64,000 bases of DNA from Opitutia bacterium (GCA_947474365.1 CANJIU010000031.1:1-64000); one strand, 5' to 3'. Shown: positions 26,143 to 36,367, counted from the first letter of the stretch. Made by a program: numbers and translations. Notes: generated by a model not told the origin, from the sequence alone.

Positions 26143-26535
26143 TCAATTCATCTGGCGGGCGAAGAGCGGGATGCTGCCCTCGTGGCGGCCGTCGAGGGCG
26201 AGGTCGATGGCGTATTCACCATAGCTTTCGATTTTCATGCCGCCGATGTTGGCGACGACCTGGATGGTGTTGGTGCGGGCATCGGGTGGCATCACGACGT
26301 TGATGGGGATCTCCATCGCGGGCAGGACGGGCTTGCCGTCGTTGTCGGAAATGGAGAGCCGCACGCGTTTCTGTCCCTCCTCGATTTTCTCGAAGCGCAG
26401 CTTCACGGCGAGGCAGCAGTGCGGATGCACGGCCGGCATCTGGCGCGAGTAGATGGTGTCGAAGACACCGACGACGCTGAGTTTGCCGCCGTAGTCGGCG
26501 GCGAAATCGCAGAGGGCAAAGAGTTCAACTTTCAT
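26143..26535 (-). CDS. DUF6941 family protein
   Basis: The protein has 130 residues. It opens MKVELFALCDFAADYGGKL and continues VVGVFDTI, which is how I remember DUF6941 members starting; these are small cytoplasmic proteins of unknown function found across several phyla. No signal peptide or membrane segment is present. The rest is strand-rich (LAVKLRFEK, VRLSISDNDGK, YAIDLALDGR). Nothing in the neighbours suggests a role: lemA lies 200 bp away on the same strand. Confidence 0.75.
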   Translation of the reverse strand: MKVELFALCDFAADYGGKLSVVGVFDTIYSRQMPAVHPHCCLAVKLRFEKIEEGQKRVRLSISDNDGKPVLPAMEIPINVVMPPDARTNTIQVVANIGGMKIESYGEYAIDLALDGRHEGSIPLFARQMN

Positions 26536-26613
26536 GAGGAAGGAGGCGGGCGGCGGCGGGTGGAGGGAACGGCGTGTGGCGGGACGGTGTGCCAGCTTCG
26601 TCCGTTCCGAGCC

Positions 26614-26734
26614 GAGAGTCCAGAGCTGAGAGCGGGACCAACGATGCCGAAGTCAGTACGTGCGATCGAATAAATCGCGGGTCCGTCATTGAACGAGTCG
26701 TGGGGCCGGAATTTTGCTCTCAGTCCTCGACTCG
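26614..26734. repeat. Imperfect inverted repeat between DUF6941 and lemA genes
   Basis: GAGAGTCCAGAGCTGAGAGC at 26614-26633 is matched by the reverse-complement-like GCTCTCAGTCCTCGACTCG at 26716-26734. About 80 bp lie between the arms. The arms are imperfect. It may be a decayed mobile repeat, or structure in the lemA 3' region. Confidence 0.4.
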
Positions 26735-26741
26735 CAACTGT

Positions 26742-27344
26742 TCAATTGAAGCTGACCTTGGGCGCGTTGCGCTCCGTGGGGTCGTCGATCTTGAAGAGCT
26801 CGGCGGACTGGAAGCCAAACATGCCGGCAAAGATCACGTTGGGGAAGACTTCGCGCGCGTTGTTATATTGCATGACGCTGTCGTTGTAAGCCTGGCGCGC
26901 GAAGGAGACCTTGTTCTCGGTGGATGTAAGCTCCTCGGTGAGCTGCAGCATGTTTTGGTTGGCTTTCAGGTCGGGGTATTGTTCCGAAACCACCATCAGG
27001 CGGGAGAGCGCGCCGCCGAGGCCGGCTTCGGCGGAGACGAGTTGCTTCATGGCGCTGGCGCTCGCGGGATCGGCGGCGACCGTCTGCGCGGCGGCGGCGG
27101 CGATATTGCGCGCCTTGATGACGGCCTCAAGGGTGCTGCTCTCGTGTTTCATGTAGCCCTTTGCGACCTCGACGAGATTGGGGATGAGGTCGTAGCGGCG
27201 CTTCAGCTGCACATCGATTTGCGCAAAGGCGTTTTTGAAACGGTTGCGGAGCGTGACGAGCGAGTTGTAGATGCCGGCGGCCCAGAGACCGACAGCGACG
27301 ACGAGGGCGAGCAAAACACCGAGGGCGATCAGGAGGGGAGTCAT
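26742..27344 (-). CDS. lemA: LemA family protein
   Basis: The protein has 200 residues. One N-terminal membrane helix (LLIALGVLLALVVAVGLWAAG) is followed by the LemA core: YN-x-LV-x-L-R-N-x-x-K-N-A-F-A-Q-I-D-V-Q-L, RRYDLIPNLVE, YMKHES and, near the C-terminus, FPNVIFAGMFGF. LemA proteins form a long helical bundle facing away from the cytoplasm; their molecular role is still unclear. Length and motifs match the family closely. It is transcribed away from the TPR operon, which starts 57 bp beyond its start codon in the opposite direction. Confidence 0.93.
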   Translation of the reverse strand: MTPLLIALGVLLALVVAVGLWAAGIYNSLVTLRNRFKNAFAQIDVQLKRRYDLIPNLVEVAKGYMKHESSTLEAVIKARNIAAAAAQTVAADPASASAMKQLVSAEAGLGGALSRLMVVSEQYPDLKANQNMLQLTEELTSTENKVSFARQAYNDSVMQYNNAREVFPNVIFAGMFGFQSAELFKIDDPTERNAPKVSFN

Positions 27345-27400
27345 GTGAGGGGAGAGGTTGATGGCCGGAACGAATCCGGTGCCAGTGTGTCGCGATTGGG

Positions 27401-30211
27401 ATGAGGTGCGAGGCGGAACTCATTACAACGCGGTTGATTGTTTCCGGCGCGAGCGGCAACGTCGGCTTCTTCTTGAGCCGATATCGAAAAATCCTCTCCG
27501 GGGTGGTGTGCGGTCTGGCGGTGTCGCTGGGGGCACGCGCGCAGGAGGCGGTGTCGTTGAACCCGCCGGTTCCGCTTGTGCAGAAGGTCGTGGGAGCATC
27601 GGCCGGTGCCAATGCGGTGGCGTTGGCGGCGGCGCAGCGGGCGCAAGACCTGGGCCTGCCGCTGATTGCGGTCGATATTTATCGCGAGGTCCGCGAGGCG
27701 CCCGGGGAGGACCGGGCGGCGATCACGATGTCGTTGGTGACGGCGTTGCTCGATGCGGGCCGGGCGGAGGACGCGCAAAAGGTGCTGGGTGAAATCACGG
27801 AGTCGCGCCCCGTGGCCTGGCACCTGCGGGCCGCGCTGGCCGCGTTGCAGTTGCGCCGGCGGGAAACGGCGCAGGCGGAGTGGGACCTGATTCGGGCGGA
27901 GGATGTCGCACCGGCGGATCGAGCGTGGTATTGGTTTCTGACCGGAGCGCTCTACGACACGGTGGCGGTGCGGGACGGGGCGGCGATTGCCAAGGCCAAT
28001 GAGTTTTACTCCAAGGCGGAAGGGGCGGCGACGACGGGGCTGGCAAAGGCGCGGTTTCAATTGGCGGCGGAGCGGGTGCGCCTGCGTCCTCCCGGGGTGC
28101 CGAAGGAGGCCGACCTCAAGCCGGCGCGGGACAACTACGAGCGGTTTCAGGGCACGCAGCTGGGGTATGACTTCGCGAAATCCTACGCGGTGATGCTCGA
28201 CGCGCTCTCGCGGAAGGGTGAGGCGGTGACGTTTTTGCAGGGGGTACTCGTGCCGATCCAGCGGCGGGAACGCGATGCGTGGGACACGCTGCGGTTGGTG
28301 TTGGGAGTGATCGGCGACAAGTCGCGCAATGGTGCCGGACGCCGCGCGCTCACGGAATTGGTGGAATCGGGTAACAATGCCGAGCGTCAGCGCCAGGCGT
28401 TGCAAATGCTCGCGGCGGAATCGGGTGCCGAACCGGAGCGGGGGCTGCTCCGTGGGTTATTGAAAAAGCTCATCGAGGCAAAACCCGAGCATCCGATTAA
28501 GGAGAGCCTGCTGTTTTACCGAGCTCAGCTGGCGCTGGCGGAAAAGGATTTCGGGCAAGCCGAAGAGGACGCGAACGCGCTGCTGAAACAGTTTCCGCGT
28601 TCGCCGCTGCGCGTTCACGCCTTGGGCGTGCTTACGCACTCGGCCTGGGAACAGCGACGATTCCGACTCGCGGCGGATTATGCGCAACGGTCGCGGGCCG
28701 AACTGGGCCCGGGAGGCACAGCGACCGGTGGAAATCCGACGAACTCGGCCTGGGCGCGGACGGAGCTCGGTGTGCTGGAGGCGGAGGCGCGATTTCGCGC
28801 GGGATTGGCAGCGGGCGACCGGAACGATTTTCGATTGGCCGCGGATGCATACGCCGCGGTGCTGAAGGATCGCCCCCCGGGATTTGAGCCAGCCAAAGTG
28901 GGCGCGCTGATGTACCAGCGGGTGTTGGCGGAAATCAAGTCGGGCTCGGGCGATGCCGGCAAAGTGATCGACGACCTTGCCAGCGATGAAGCCTTCGATT
29001 TGGAGAACCGGTGGCAGGCGGAGTGGAGTCTGGCGCGGGCCCTGCAACTGCACGGTGAGTCTGGGGTCAAAGAGGCCTATGCTCGCGTCAACAACCTGCT
29101 GCGCGAACCAATTCCCGGTACGTCCTCGCTGCGTCCGGAACTGCGGGCGCGCATGGCGTGGCTCCAGGCGCGGCTCGCGTTTGATTCCAACGAAGCCGAA
29201 CAGGCGATCAAGTTCGCCGAGGCGCTCCCGGGGGCGTCGGCCGAGATTGAGGCGGGGCTGAGAACCGAAATTGCGAGCACGGCGATTTTGCTGAAGGCGA
29301 GGGCGGAGTTCGCGCTTGGCCGCGAACCGGTCGCACTGGAGACGCTGAAAGTGCTGCGCGAAAAGCACCCGATGACCGATGCCGCGATCTCTTCCTACCT
29401 CATCGAGTCGGAGCATTATGCACTGCAAGACAAGATCGACGAGGCGCGCAACCGGCTGATTGGGCTGACCGACAACGCCAGCTACAAGAACAGCGAATAC
29501 GTGCCATATGCGCTGTTTCGGCTGGCGCTATTGTCGGAGCGACTGGGGCGGCCGGAAAATCTGCAGGAAGCCAACAAACGGATCGAAGATCTCATCGAGT
29601 TGGTGACGAAGACGCAGGCGGCCGGGCAGACGGATCTGGTTTTTGCGGCGCGGCTCAAGCAGGGGGATATTTTTCGAAAGCTGAACGATTTCCCGGCGGC
29701 CCAGCGGGCCTATGAGGACCTGGTCAACAAGTATGGCCGGCGCCCGGATGTGGTGCTGGCGCAGCTGGCGCTCGCGGAGACCCACAACGCGCAGTCGTCG
29801 GCTGATGCCCCGCAGACCCAGATTCATGCGGATGCGGCCCAGCTCATCTTTGAGCAGCTCCGCGATCGCGTTGATGCGCCGCGGGACGTGCGGGTCGAAG
29901 CCGGATACAACCTGGGAAAGCTGTTGGAGCGCCGTGGCAAACCGGACGCCGCCGCGCGCGTCTGGTGGCAGGATGTGGTCAATCCGTTTCTGGTCGAGGA
30001 GACGCGTCCGTTTGAATCCGACGCCAAGCGGCCCTACTGGCTTGCGCGCACGTTGCGGGAGCTGGGTGACCTGCTCGAGCGACAGGGTCGGATCGAAGAG
30101 GCCAAGGCCGCCTACAAGCTGCTGCTCGAAAAGCGGCTGCCGTATGGTGAGGCGGTGGCCCGGGCGCGCCTCGCACAATTCGGCATCCAGCCGACCAAGG
30201 TCGCGCCATGA
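27401..30211 (+). CDS. Large tetratricopeptide-repeat exported protein
   Basis: The protein has 936 residues from ATG 27401. The true start may be TTG 27473, which puts LSRYRKILSGVVCGLAVSLGARA at the very N-terminus as a signal peptide. The rest is alpha-helical with TPR-like pairs throughout: A-x-x-x-L-x-x-A-G-R-A-E-D-A, FRLAADAYAAVLKDRPPG, FPAAQRAYEDLVNKYG, RIEEAKAAYKLLLEK. It leads an operon with ExbB/TolQ-, ExbD- and TonB-like genes. In Planctomycetota and Verrucomicrobiota such TPR proteins are often found next to ExbB/ExbD, and a periplasmic scaffold role is plausible. Confidence 0.8.
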   Translation: MRCEAELITTRLIVSGASGNVGFFLSRYRKILSGVVCGLAVSLGARAQEAVSLNPPVPLVQKVVGASAGANAVALAAAQRAQDLGLPLIAVDIYREVREAPGEDRAAITMSLVTALLDAGRAEDAQKVLGEITESRPVAWHLRAALAALQLRRRETAQAEWDLIRAEDVAPADRAWYWFLTGALYDTVAVRDGAAIAKANEFYSKAEGAATTGLAKARFQLAAERVRLRPPGVPKEADLKPARDNYERFQGTQLGYDFAKSYAVMLDALSRKGEAVTFLQGVLVPIQRRERDAWDTLRLVLGVIGDKSRNGAGRRALTELVESGNNAERQRQALQMLAAESGAEPERGLLRGLLKKLIEAKPEHPIKESLLFYRAQLALAEKDFGQAEEDANALLKQFPRSPLRVHALGVLTHSAWEQRRFRLAADYAQRSRAELGPGGTATGGNPTNSAWARTELGVLEAEARFRAGLAAGDRNDFRLAADAYAAVLKDRPPGFEPAKVGALMYQRVLAEIKSGSGDAGKVIDDLASDEAFDLENRWQAEWSLARALQLHGESGVKEAYARVNNLLREPIPGTSSLRPELRARMAWLQARLAFDSNEAEQAIKFAEALPGASAEIEAGLRTEIASTAILLKARAEFALGREPVALETLKVLREKHPMTDAAISSYLIESEHYALQDKIDEARNRLIGLTDNASYKNSEYVPYALFRLALLSERLGRPENLQEANKRIEDLIELVTKTQAAGQTDLVFAARLKQGDIFRKLNDFPAAQRAYEDLVNKYGRRPDVVLAQLALAETHNAQSSADAPQTQIHADAAQLIFEQLRDRVDAPRDVRVEAGYNLGKLLERRGKPDAAARVWWQDVVNPFLVEETRPFESDAKRPYWLARTLRELGDLLERQGRIEEAKAAYKLLLEKRLPYGEAVARARLAQFGIQPTKVAP

Positions 30212-30263
30212 TCGCCCTGCTTTCGGGTTTGCGCCGCCACCGCAACGTTAACTCTCTGATGTG

Positions 30264-30926
30264 ATGTCCGGTTTTGATCTCAGTCTTTTTGCCAAGGGTG
30301 GCGCCGTCATGTGGGTGCTGGTGGCGCTCGCCGTGCTGGGCGTCACGCTATTCCTCGAGCGGTTTCTTTTCCTGCATCGCGGGCAGATCCGAGCGAAGGC
30401 CTTCATCGAAGGCATCAAGAACATCCTCGCCAAGCGCCGGCTGGTCGAGGCGTTGACCGTGTGCGAAGAAACGCCGGGACCGGTCGCGGCGGTCGTCAAG
30501 GCTGCCCTCCTCCACGCCGACGACCGGGCGGATGTCATGCGTTTTCACGTACAGGAGGCGGGGATTGTTGAACTCCCCGCGCTCGAACGGCGGTTGGGCA
30601 TGATCGCGGCGGTCGCGCAGGTGGCGCCGTTGGTGGGACTGCTCGGCACCGTGTTGGGAATGATTACGACCTTTGTCGCGTTTGAAAGGGGCGGGAACTA
30701 TGCAATGGCGGGTGCCTTGTCGGCCGGGATGTGGCAGGCGTTGATCACTGCGGCGGCGAGCCTCATGCTCGCGATTCCAGCACACTTGGCGTATCATTTC
30801 CTGAGTGCGCGAGTGCGGGCGATCGTCCGCGACGTGGAATGGTCGGGCAATGAGATCATGAATTATCTCCTGACGGACTATCGCGGCGCTAAGCCCGGCG
30901 AAAACTCCGGCGACGCGGCAAAATGA
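30264..30926 (+). CDS. MotA/TolQ/ExbB proton channel family protein
   Basis: The protein has 220 residues from ATG 30264. It has three membrane helices: residues 11-35 (MWVLVALAVLGVTLFLERF), about 112-140 (AQVAPLVGLLGTVLGMI) and about 150-180 (ITAAASLMLAIPAHLAYHF). The signature LLGTVLGMITTF and A-L-x-T-A-A-x-x-L-x-x-A-I-P match the family. ExbB/TolQ pentamers conduct protons in the inner membrane with an ExbD/TolR dimer to power TonB or Tol. The ExbD-like gene overlaps its stop (ATGA). Confidence 0.9.
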   Translation: MSGFDLSLFAKGGAVMWVLVALAVLGVTLFLERFLFLHRGQIRAKAFIEGIKNILAKRRLVEALTVCEETPGPVAAVVKAALLHADDRADVMRFHVQEAGIVELPALERRLGMIAAVAQVAPLVGLLGTVLGMITTFVAFERGGNYAMAGALSAGMWQALITAAASLMLAIPAHLAYHFLSARVRAIVRDVEWSGNEIMNYLLTDYRGAKPGENSGDAAK

Positions 30927-31372
30927 TCACCCGGCCGCTCGAACTCGCCACGAAGCTGCGGCCGGAACCGCGGAATTTCGACTGGTTGTTCTTTGTCAAT
31001 CTCGGGTTGATCGGATTGTTTTTCGCGCTCTTTGGTTCACCGTTTGTCTTGGCGCCCGGTTTGGGTGTAAATTTCCGCCTTCCCACCGTCGCGAGTGCCA
31101 ATGCCGGAGCAAGACCTCCGACGCACGTCATCAGCATCACGAACTCCGGCCAGATCTTTTCGAACGCGGGACTGCAAAAAATGGACGAACTCAGCGACTG
31201 GCTCATGAAGCAGGCCGCAACGGTGTCGTCTCCGTTGTTGCTGGTGCGCGGCGGCGACGGAGTGCCGATTTCGATGGTAGCGGACGTTGCCAGCGCGGCG
31301 CGGCGAGCTGGATTTGAAACGGTCTGGGCTGCCGAAGAACCCTCCGGCAGCTCAGGCAAGGAATCGCGTTGA
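30923..31372 (+). CDS. ExbD/TolR-like biopolymer transport protein, atypical
   Basis: The protein has 149 residues. The N-terminal cytoplasmic part is followed by one membrane helix (WLFFVNLGLIGLFFALF, residues 21-37) and then a periplasmic domain ending LLLVRGGDGVPISMVADVASAARRAG, which fits the ExbD C-terminal fold. By eye the helix lines up with P-L-I-D-V-V-F-L-L-L of normal ExbD, but the proton-carrying Asp is replaced by Phe24; the only nearby Asp is Asp20, at the membrane edge. It is coupled to the ExbB gene by a 4-nt overlap. It may therefore be a structural rather than proton-driving partner, or may use Asp20. Confidence 0.7.
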   Translation: MITRPLELATKLRPEPRNFDWLFFVNLGLIGLFFALFGSPFVLAPGLGVNFRLPTVASANAGARPPTHVISITNSGQIFSNAGLQKMDELSDWLMKQAATVSSPLLLVRGGDGVPISMVADVASAARRAGFETVWAAEEPSGSSGKESR

Positions 31373-31381
31373 AGGGTGCCG

Positions 31382-32134
31382 ATGTTGTCTGGCGAAAAAA
31401 TCCGGTGGGTGTTTGCGGCGACCGGAGCATTGCTAGTCGTCACCGCGGCGGTACGACTCTTTCGACTTCCGGATGCCGCGGAAATCAGGCCGGCATTGGC
31501 GACGAAGACCAGCAACCAGCCATCCGTGCAGATGGCACGAGCGACAGCGACGGACGCTGTTTTGCGCGAAGAAACCGAGATTCGGGATCTCCGTCCGTTG
31601 TTCCTGCCGACGAAATTGAATGCGACTCTCCCAGAGCCGCGTCGTGAGGCCGGTCGGACCTTTCTTGACAACGAGACGTTGAAGCTCGGTTTTTCTGAAA
31701 CGGAGTTCACGGTCGCTCGAAACCTCCCGCCGGTAGTTTCCCTGGACGGAAAGCCGATTGAGGGGGCCAAGGCGGCCGATTTGCTCTCGGCGGATGTCGG
31801 TGAGGCCGGGTTGGTCGGTTTTGGTCGAATCGCTGTGCGGGCGGTCGAGTTGCCCGCCCGCGGGGGATTTTTGGAGGTATTCGCCGCGGCGACCGGTCAG
31901 CGCGTAATCGCAGAAACCCTTCCCGCAGAGGTCCGGCCGCCAGGAGACAAGGCGTGGGAGCCCTTTGAGTTGATGGCGGCCGTTTCCTCTTCCGGCCTAG
32001 CGGCTCCGTTGGTCGTGACGGCTAGTTCCAGAGTGGAGGAGGTCGATTCCCATTTTCGAAACTACCTCTCCAGGAGGTTCCGAATTGGCGAACGGCTGCC
32101 TCCTGGATTCTATCGAATTCTGGTCGGACCGTAG
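31382..32134 (+). CDS. Membrane-anchored protein, possibly TonB-like
   Basis: The protein has 250 residues from ATG 31382, which has AAGGG seven bases upstream. One N-terminal helix (IRWVFAATGALLVVTAAVRLF) is followed by a periplasmic part. The C-terminal 50 residues (PLVVTASSRVEEVDSHFRNYL, then PPGFYRILVGP) recall the TonB C-terminal pattern (V-x-x-S-S-G-x-x-x-D-x-x-x) but are too diverged for certainty. Position after ExbB- and ExbD-like genes supports a TonB role. It lacks the usual Pro/Lys-rich spacer, so it could also be an unrelated accessory protein. Confidence 0.5.
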   Translation: MLSGEKIRWVFAATGALLVVTAAVRLFRLPDAAEIRPALATKTSNQPSVQMARATATDAVLREETEIRDLRPLFLPTKLNATLPEPRREAGRTFLDNETLKLGFSETEFTVARNLPPVVSLDGKPIEGAKAADLLSADVGEAGLVGFGRIAVRAVELPARGGFLEVFAAATGQRVIAETLPAEVRPPGDKAWEPFELMAAVSSSGLAAPLVVTASSRVEEVDSHFRNYLSRRFRIGERLPPGFYRILVGP

Positions 32135-32228
32135 AATTTTGTGCGATCTTGGTAATTTGCTGTTGACGGTGCCAAAAGCGGGTTGCACGTTCACCGGCTC
32201 TTTTCGTTTTTTGGCACTCCCTTAGTCT

Positions 32229-32304
32229 GCCCAGATAGCTCAGTTGGCAGAGCACGTCCTTGGTAAGGACGAGGTCGCCGGTTCAAATCCGGTTCTGGGC
32301 TCCA
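32229..32304 (+). tRNA. tRNA-Thr(GGT)
   Basis: A 76-nt cloverleaf with encoded CCA. The acceptor stem GCCCAGA pairs with TCTGGGC. The D arm is GCTC...GAGC, the anticodon stem CGTCC/GGACG with loop TTGGTAA (anticodon GGT), and the T arm GCCGG-TTCAAAT-CCGGT. It is followed 81 nt later by tuf, and the two may share a transcript. No standard terminator lies between them. A TTGACG about 60 bp upstream could be a -35 box, but no convincing -10 follows. Confidence 0.97.
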
Positions 32305-32385
32305 GGGTCACAAAACACGTCGGCGCAGGCTTCTACGACGTAAATCCAGAAGTCGCATTTCATCATCACCTAAACATCCGTCCCC

Positions 32386-33576
<1,191 letters not shown>

Positions 33577-33606
33577 GCGCTTCGTTAACTCTTTATCGGC
33601 GACTCG

Positions 33607-33630
33607 CCGAGGCCCCGAATGGGACCTCGG
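33607..33630 (+). terminator. Hairpin between tuf and tRNA-Trp
   Basis: CCGAGG-C-CCC (33607 onward) pairs with GGG-A-CCTCGG (to 33630) around GAAT, with one C/A mismatch. It lies 30 bp after the tuf stop. There is no T-tract, so it is either an inefficient terminator or a processing site before the tRNA. Confidence 0.4.
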
Positions 33631-33655
33631 CTGTGTCGTCTAAAGGACCAAAAAC

Positions 33656-33731
33656 AGGCGCGTAGCTCAATTGGTAGAGTAGCGGTCTCCAAAACCGTTG
33701 GTTGGGGGTTCGATTCCCTCCGCGCCTGCCA
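33656..33731 (+). tRNA. tRNA-Trp(CCA)
   Basis: A 76-nt cloverleaf with encoded CCA. The acceptor stem AGGCGCG pairs with CGCGCCT. The anticodon stem is GCGGT/ACCGT with loop CTCCAAA (anticodon CCA), and the T arm is GGGGG-TTCGATT-CCCTC. The tuf-tRNA-Trp-secE-nusG order is a widespread bacterial arrangement, and secE begins 10 nt later. Confidence 0.97.
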
Positions 33732-33741
33732 GCTTTCCAGA

Positions 33742-33945
33742 ATGAAAAATCCTTTCCGCAGCACCCGTATCTTCCTTGGTGAAATGGTTGGTGAGCTCCA
33801 GAAGGCCACCTGGCCCACCAAGACCGAACTTCGAGATTCCACGATCGTCGTGGTCGTCGCTGCGGTCATCCTCGGGCTGTTCACCAGCATCAGTGACTTT
33901 TCGCTTACGCAGGTCGTGATCCTATTCACCGACATGGTCAGCTAG
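33742..33945 (+). CDS. secE: Preprotein translocase subunit SecE
   Basis: The protein has 67 residues from ATG 33742; the frame is open further upstream only because it runs through tRNA-Trp. A short amphipathic N-terminal part contains GEMVGELQKATWPTKTEL, the conserved SecE cytosolic helix with the W-P motif. One membrane helix follows (TIVVVVAAVILGLFTSI). SecE clamps SecY in the inner-membrane translocon. This is the one-helix form typical outside Enterobacteria. nusG follows after 19 bp. Confidence 0.95.
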   Translation: MKNPFRSTRIFLGEMVGELQKATWPTKTELRDSTIVVVVAAVILGLFTSISDFSLTQVVILFTDMVS

Positions 33946-33964
33946 TCTCCAGCGACCTCCGCCC

Positions 33965-34543
33965 ATGCCATCCCAAACGATTGCGCCGCCCGGCGCCCAG
34001 TGGTTCGCTCTTCACACCCTCTCCGGCCAGGAGAACAAGGTGAAGACCTACATCGACAAGTTTAAGAAGGCCGAGGAGCTCGATGAATATATCTTCGAAA
34101 TCCTGCTGCCGACTGAAGTCGTTTCCGAAGTTAAGGGTGGGAAAAAATCGACCAAGGTTCGCAAGCTGTATCCGGGCTATGTCTTCATCCAGGCAAAGCT
34201 CTACGGTGATGACAAGAAGTTGATCAACAAGCCGTGGTATTTCGTCAAGGAGACGACGGGAGTGATCGGCTTCGTCGGTGGCGATCGTCCCGCGGCGCTG
34301 CGTCAGTCCGAGATCGACGAGATTTATTCCCGCATCGAGGCGGCCAGCGGCAAGGAAGTGCCGAAGGTACAGTACTCGGTCGGGGAAGAGGTCAAGATTA
34401 CCGACGGCGCATTTGCGTCACTCACCGGCCGGATCGATGAAATCGATCCCGACCGCGGCAAGCTGAAGGTTTCCGTTTCCATTTTCGGCCGGTTCACGCC
34501 GGTCGAGCTCGAATACTGGCAGGTGCAACGGCTCACCGAGTGA
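33965..34543 (+). CDS. nusG: Transcription termination/antitermination factor NusG
   Basis: The protein has 192 residues. The NGN domain (about 12-125) shows WFALHTLSGQENKV and YPGYVFIQ. A KOW domain follows (about 135-190) with VGEEVKITDGAFASLTGRI. NusG binds the RNA polymerase clamp and links it to ribosomes or Rho. Length and domain order are normal. rplK follows after 68 bp. Confidence 0.97.
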   Translation: MPSQTIAPPGAQWFALHTLSGQENKVKTYIDKFKKAEELDEYIFEILLPTEVVSEVKGGKKSTKVRKLYPGYVFIQAKLYGDDKKLINKPWYFVKETTGVIGFVGGDRPAALRQSEIDEIYSRIEAASGKEVPKVQYSVGEEVKITDGAFASLTGRIDEIDPDRGKLKVSVSIFGRFTPVELEYWQVQRLTE

Positions 34544-34611
34544 GCCGACGCCTCTTTGTCACCGCCGACATTCAATTAACGACAAGATAAACACCCGCCA
34601 AACCCGTCCAC

Positions 34612-35037
34612 ATGGCTAAGAAGATCCAAGGCTACATCCGCCTCCAGTTGCCCGCCGGCGCCGCCAATCCAGCGCCCCCGGTCGGTCCCGCACTCGGTGC
34701 GCAAGGCGTCAACATCATGGCGTTCTGTAAGGAGTTCAACGCCCGCACCAAGGACCAGAACGGCATGATTCTGCCGGTGGTCATCACGGTGTTCTCCGAC
34801 AAGAGCTTCACGTTCATTCTGAAGTCTCCGCCCGCTTCCGTCCTCCTGAAGAAGGCGGCGAATATTGCGAGCGGTTCGGCCAAGCCCAATCAAGACAAGG
34901 TGGGCAAGGTGACGAAGAAGCAGCTTCTTGAGATCTACAACATCAAGAAGGCCGACCTCAATGCAACGACGCCGGAAGCCGGGATTAAGGTGATCGCCGG
35001 CACGGCCCGGAACATGGGTATCGAGGTCGTTGACTGA
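34612..35037 (+). CDS. rplK: 50S ribosomal protein L11
   Basis: The protein has 141 residues, normal length. The N-terminal thiostrepton-region domain ([31 protein letters not shown]) and the C-terminal rRNA-binding domain ([25 protein letters not shown]) are both intact. L11 forms the GTPase-associated stalk base on 23S rRNA. It is followed by rplA after 122 bp. Confidence 0.98.
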   Translation: MAKKIQGYIRLQLPAGAANPAPPVGPALGAQGVNIMAFCKEFNARTKDQNGMILPVVITVFSDKSFTFILKSPPASVLLKKAANIASGSAKPNQDKVGKVTKKQLLEIYNIKKADLNATTPEAGIKVIAGTARNMGIEVVD

Positions 35038-35159
35038 TTAATTTTGTGGATGGCCCGACTGCGTGCGTTTTCACGCCCGCAGGCGAACTGTCTGCAGCAT
35101 CCGAAACCGCACCCACTCAGCGGGAGTCCATCCGGACGTTCGCACCGCAAGGAGTCACA

Positions 35160-35858
35160 ATGGCAAAAAAACACAGCAAACGTTACAACAGCGCCGTCAA
35201 AGTCGCTGACCTCACCAAGGATTATCCGCTCAAAGAGGCGGTCGATATCCTTGCCAAGTTCCCGAAGGCCAAGTTCGACGAGACCGTCGAGCTCTCGTTC
35301 CGTCTTGGCGTTGACGCCACGTCTGGCGAACAAAATGTCCGCGGCACTACACCCTTGCCCAATGGCTCGGGCAAGAAGGTTCGCGTCATCGTTTTCACCG
35401 ACGATGCCCCGAAGGCCCTCGCGGCCGGAGCCGATGAAGCCGGACTACAGGAGCTGATGACCAAGATCAACGGCGGCTGGCTTGAGTTCGACGTCGCCAT
35501 TGCCACTACCGAAGCGATGAAGCAGGTCCGCACCCTCGCTCGCGTCCTCGGACCCAAGGGCCTGATGCCCAACCCGAAGGCCGGTACCGTCACGGACGAT
35601 GTGGCTGCTGGAATCAAGGCCGTGAAGGCCGGACGCGTTGAGTTCAAGATGGACAAGACCGCCAACATTGGCGTCGGCGTCGGCAAGCGCTCGTTCACCC
35701 CGGCACAGATCCTCGAAAACGCCCAGGCGGTTCTTGAGGCGGTCGGCAAGGGAAAGCCCAACACATTCAAAGGTGGTCAGTTCATCAAGACCGTCACGAT
35801 TTCCTCGAGCATGAGCCCGAGTGTGAAAATCGCGTCCACCGAATTCAGCAAATACTGA
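35160..35858 (+). CDS. rplA: 50S ribosomal protein L1
   Basis: The protein has 232 residues from ATG 35160, which has GGAG six bases upstream. The frame is open from 35046 but the extra 38 residues do not resemble L1. L1 signatures visible include SFRLGVDATSGEQNVRGTTPLPNG, RVLGPKGLMPNPKAGTVT and EFKMDKTANIGVGVGK. L1 forms the mobile L1 stalk and in many bacteria represses its own operon. rplJ begins 11 bp later. Confidence 0.98.
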   Translation: MAKKHSKRYNSAVKVADLTKDYPLKEAVDILAKFPKAKFDETVELSFRLGVDATSGEQNVRGTTPLPNGSGKKVRVIVFTDDAPKALAAGADEAGLQELMTKINGGWLEFDVAIATTEAMKQVRTLARVLGPKGLMPNPKAGTVTDDVAAGIKAVKAGRVEFKMDKTANIGVGVGKRSFTPAQILENAQAVLEAVGKGKPNTFKGGQFIKTVTISSSMSPSVKIASTEFSKY

Positions 35859-35869
35859 GGACACCGACC

Positions 35870-36367
35870 ATGAGAGCAGAAAAACAATACCTGATTTCCG
35901 AGGTCGATACTCACCTCAAGAAGTCCGACTACGTCATTCTCGCGAACTTCTCGAAAGTGACCGTCGCCGACACCGCCGAGCTGCGCAAGCGCCTCGCTGC
36001 GGAGAAGGCGGAGTTTCACGTCGTCAAGAACAGCTCGCTCCGCGTTGCCGCCAAGGCGCTCGGACTGCCCGAGTTCGAGTCAGCCCTCACCGGTCCAACG
36101 GCCGTGGTGGTTGGCGGCAAGAACTCTGCCGGTGTCGCCAAGATCCTGAAGAAGTTTTTCGAGGACAAGCAGAAGCTCGAAATCAAGATCGGGGTGCTGG
36201 ACAAGAAACTCGTCACCGCTGCGGACCTCGCAAAGATTGCGGACCTGCCGCCGTTCGAGTCGCTGCGTTCGCAATTCCTCGGTCTTCTCAAGAGCAATGC
36301 GGCCGCGTTTGTACGCGTGCTCGATGCCAAGGTGAAGAAGGACCAACCCGCGGCTCCCGCCGCCTGA
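35870..36367 (+). CDS. rplJ: 50S ribosomal protein L10
   Basis: The protein has 165 residues. The N-terminal rRNA/L11-contact domain is LKKSDYVILANFSKVTVADTAELRKRL. The C-terminal helix that carries L7/L12 dimers is FLGLLKSNAAAFVRVLDAKV, followed by a short Ala/Pro end. Only 11 bp separate it from rplA, so there is no room for the L10 leader RNA found upstream of rplJ in many species. Confidence 0.97.
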   Translation: MRAEKQYLISEVDTHLKKSDYVILANFSKVTVADTAELRKRLAAEKAEFHVVKNSSLRVAAKALGLPEFESALTGPTAVVVGGKNSAGVAKILKKFFEDKQKLEIKIGVLDKKLVTAADLAKIADLPPFESLRSQFLGLLKSNAAAFVRVLDAKVKKDQPAAPAA

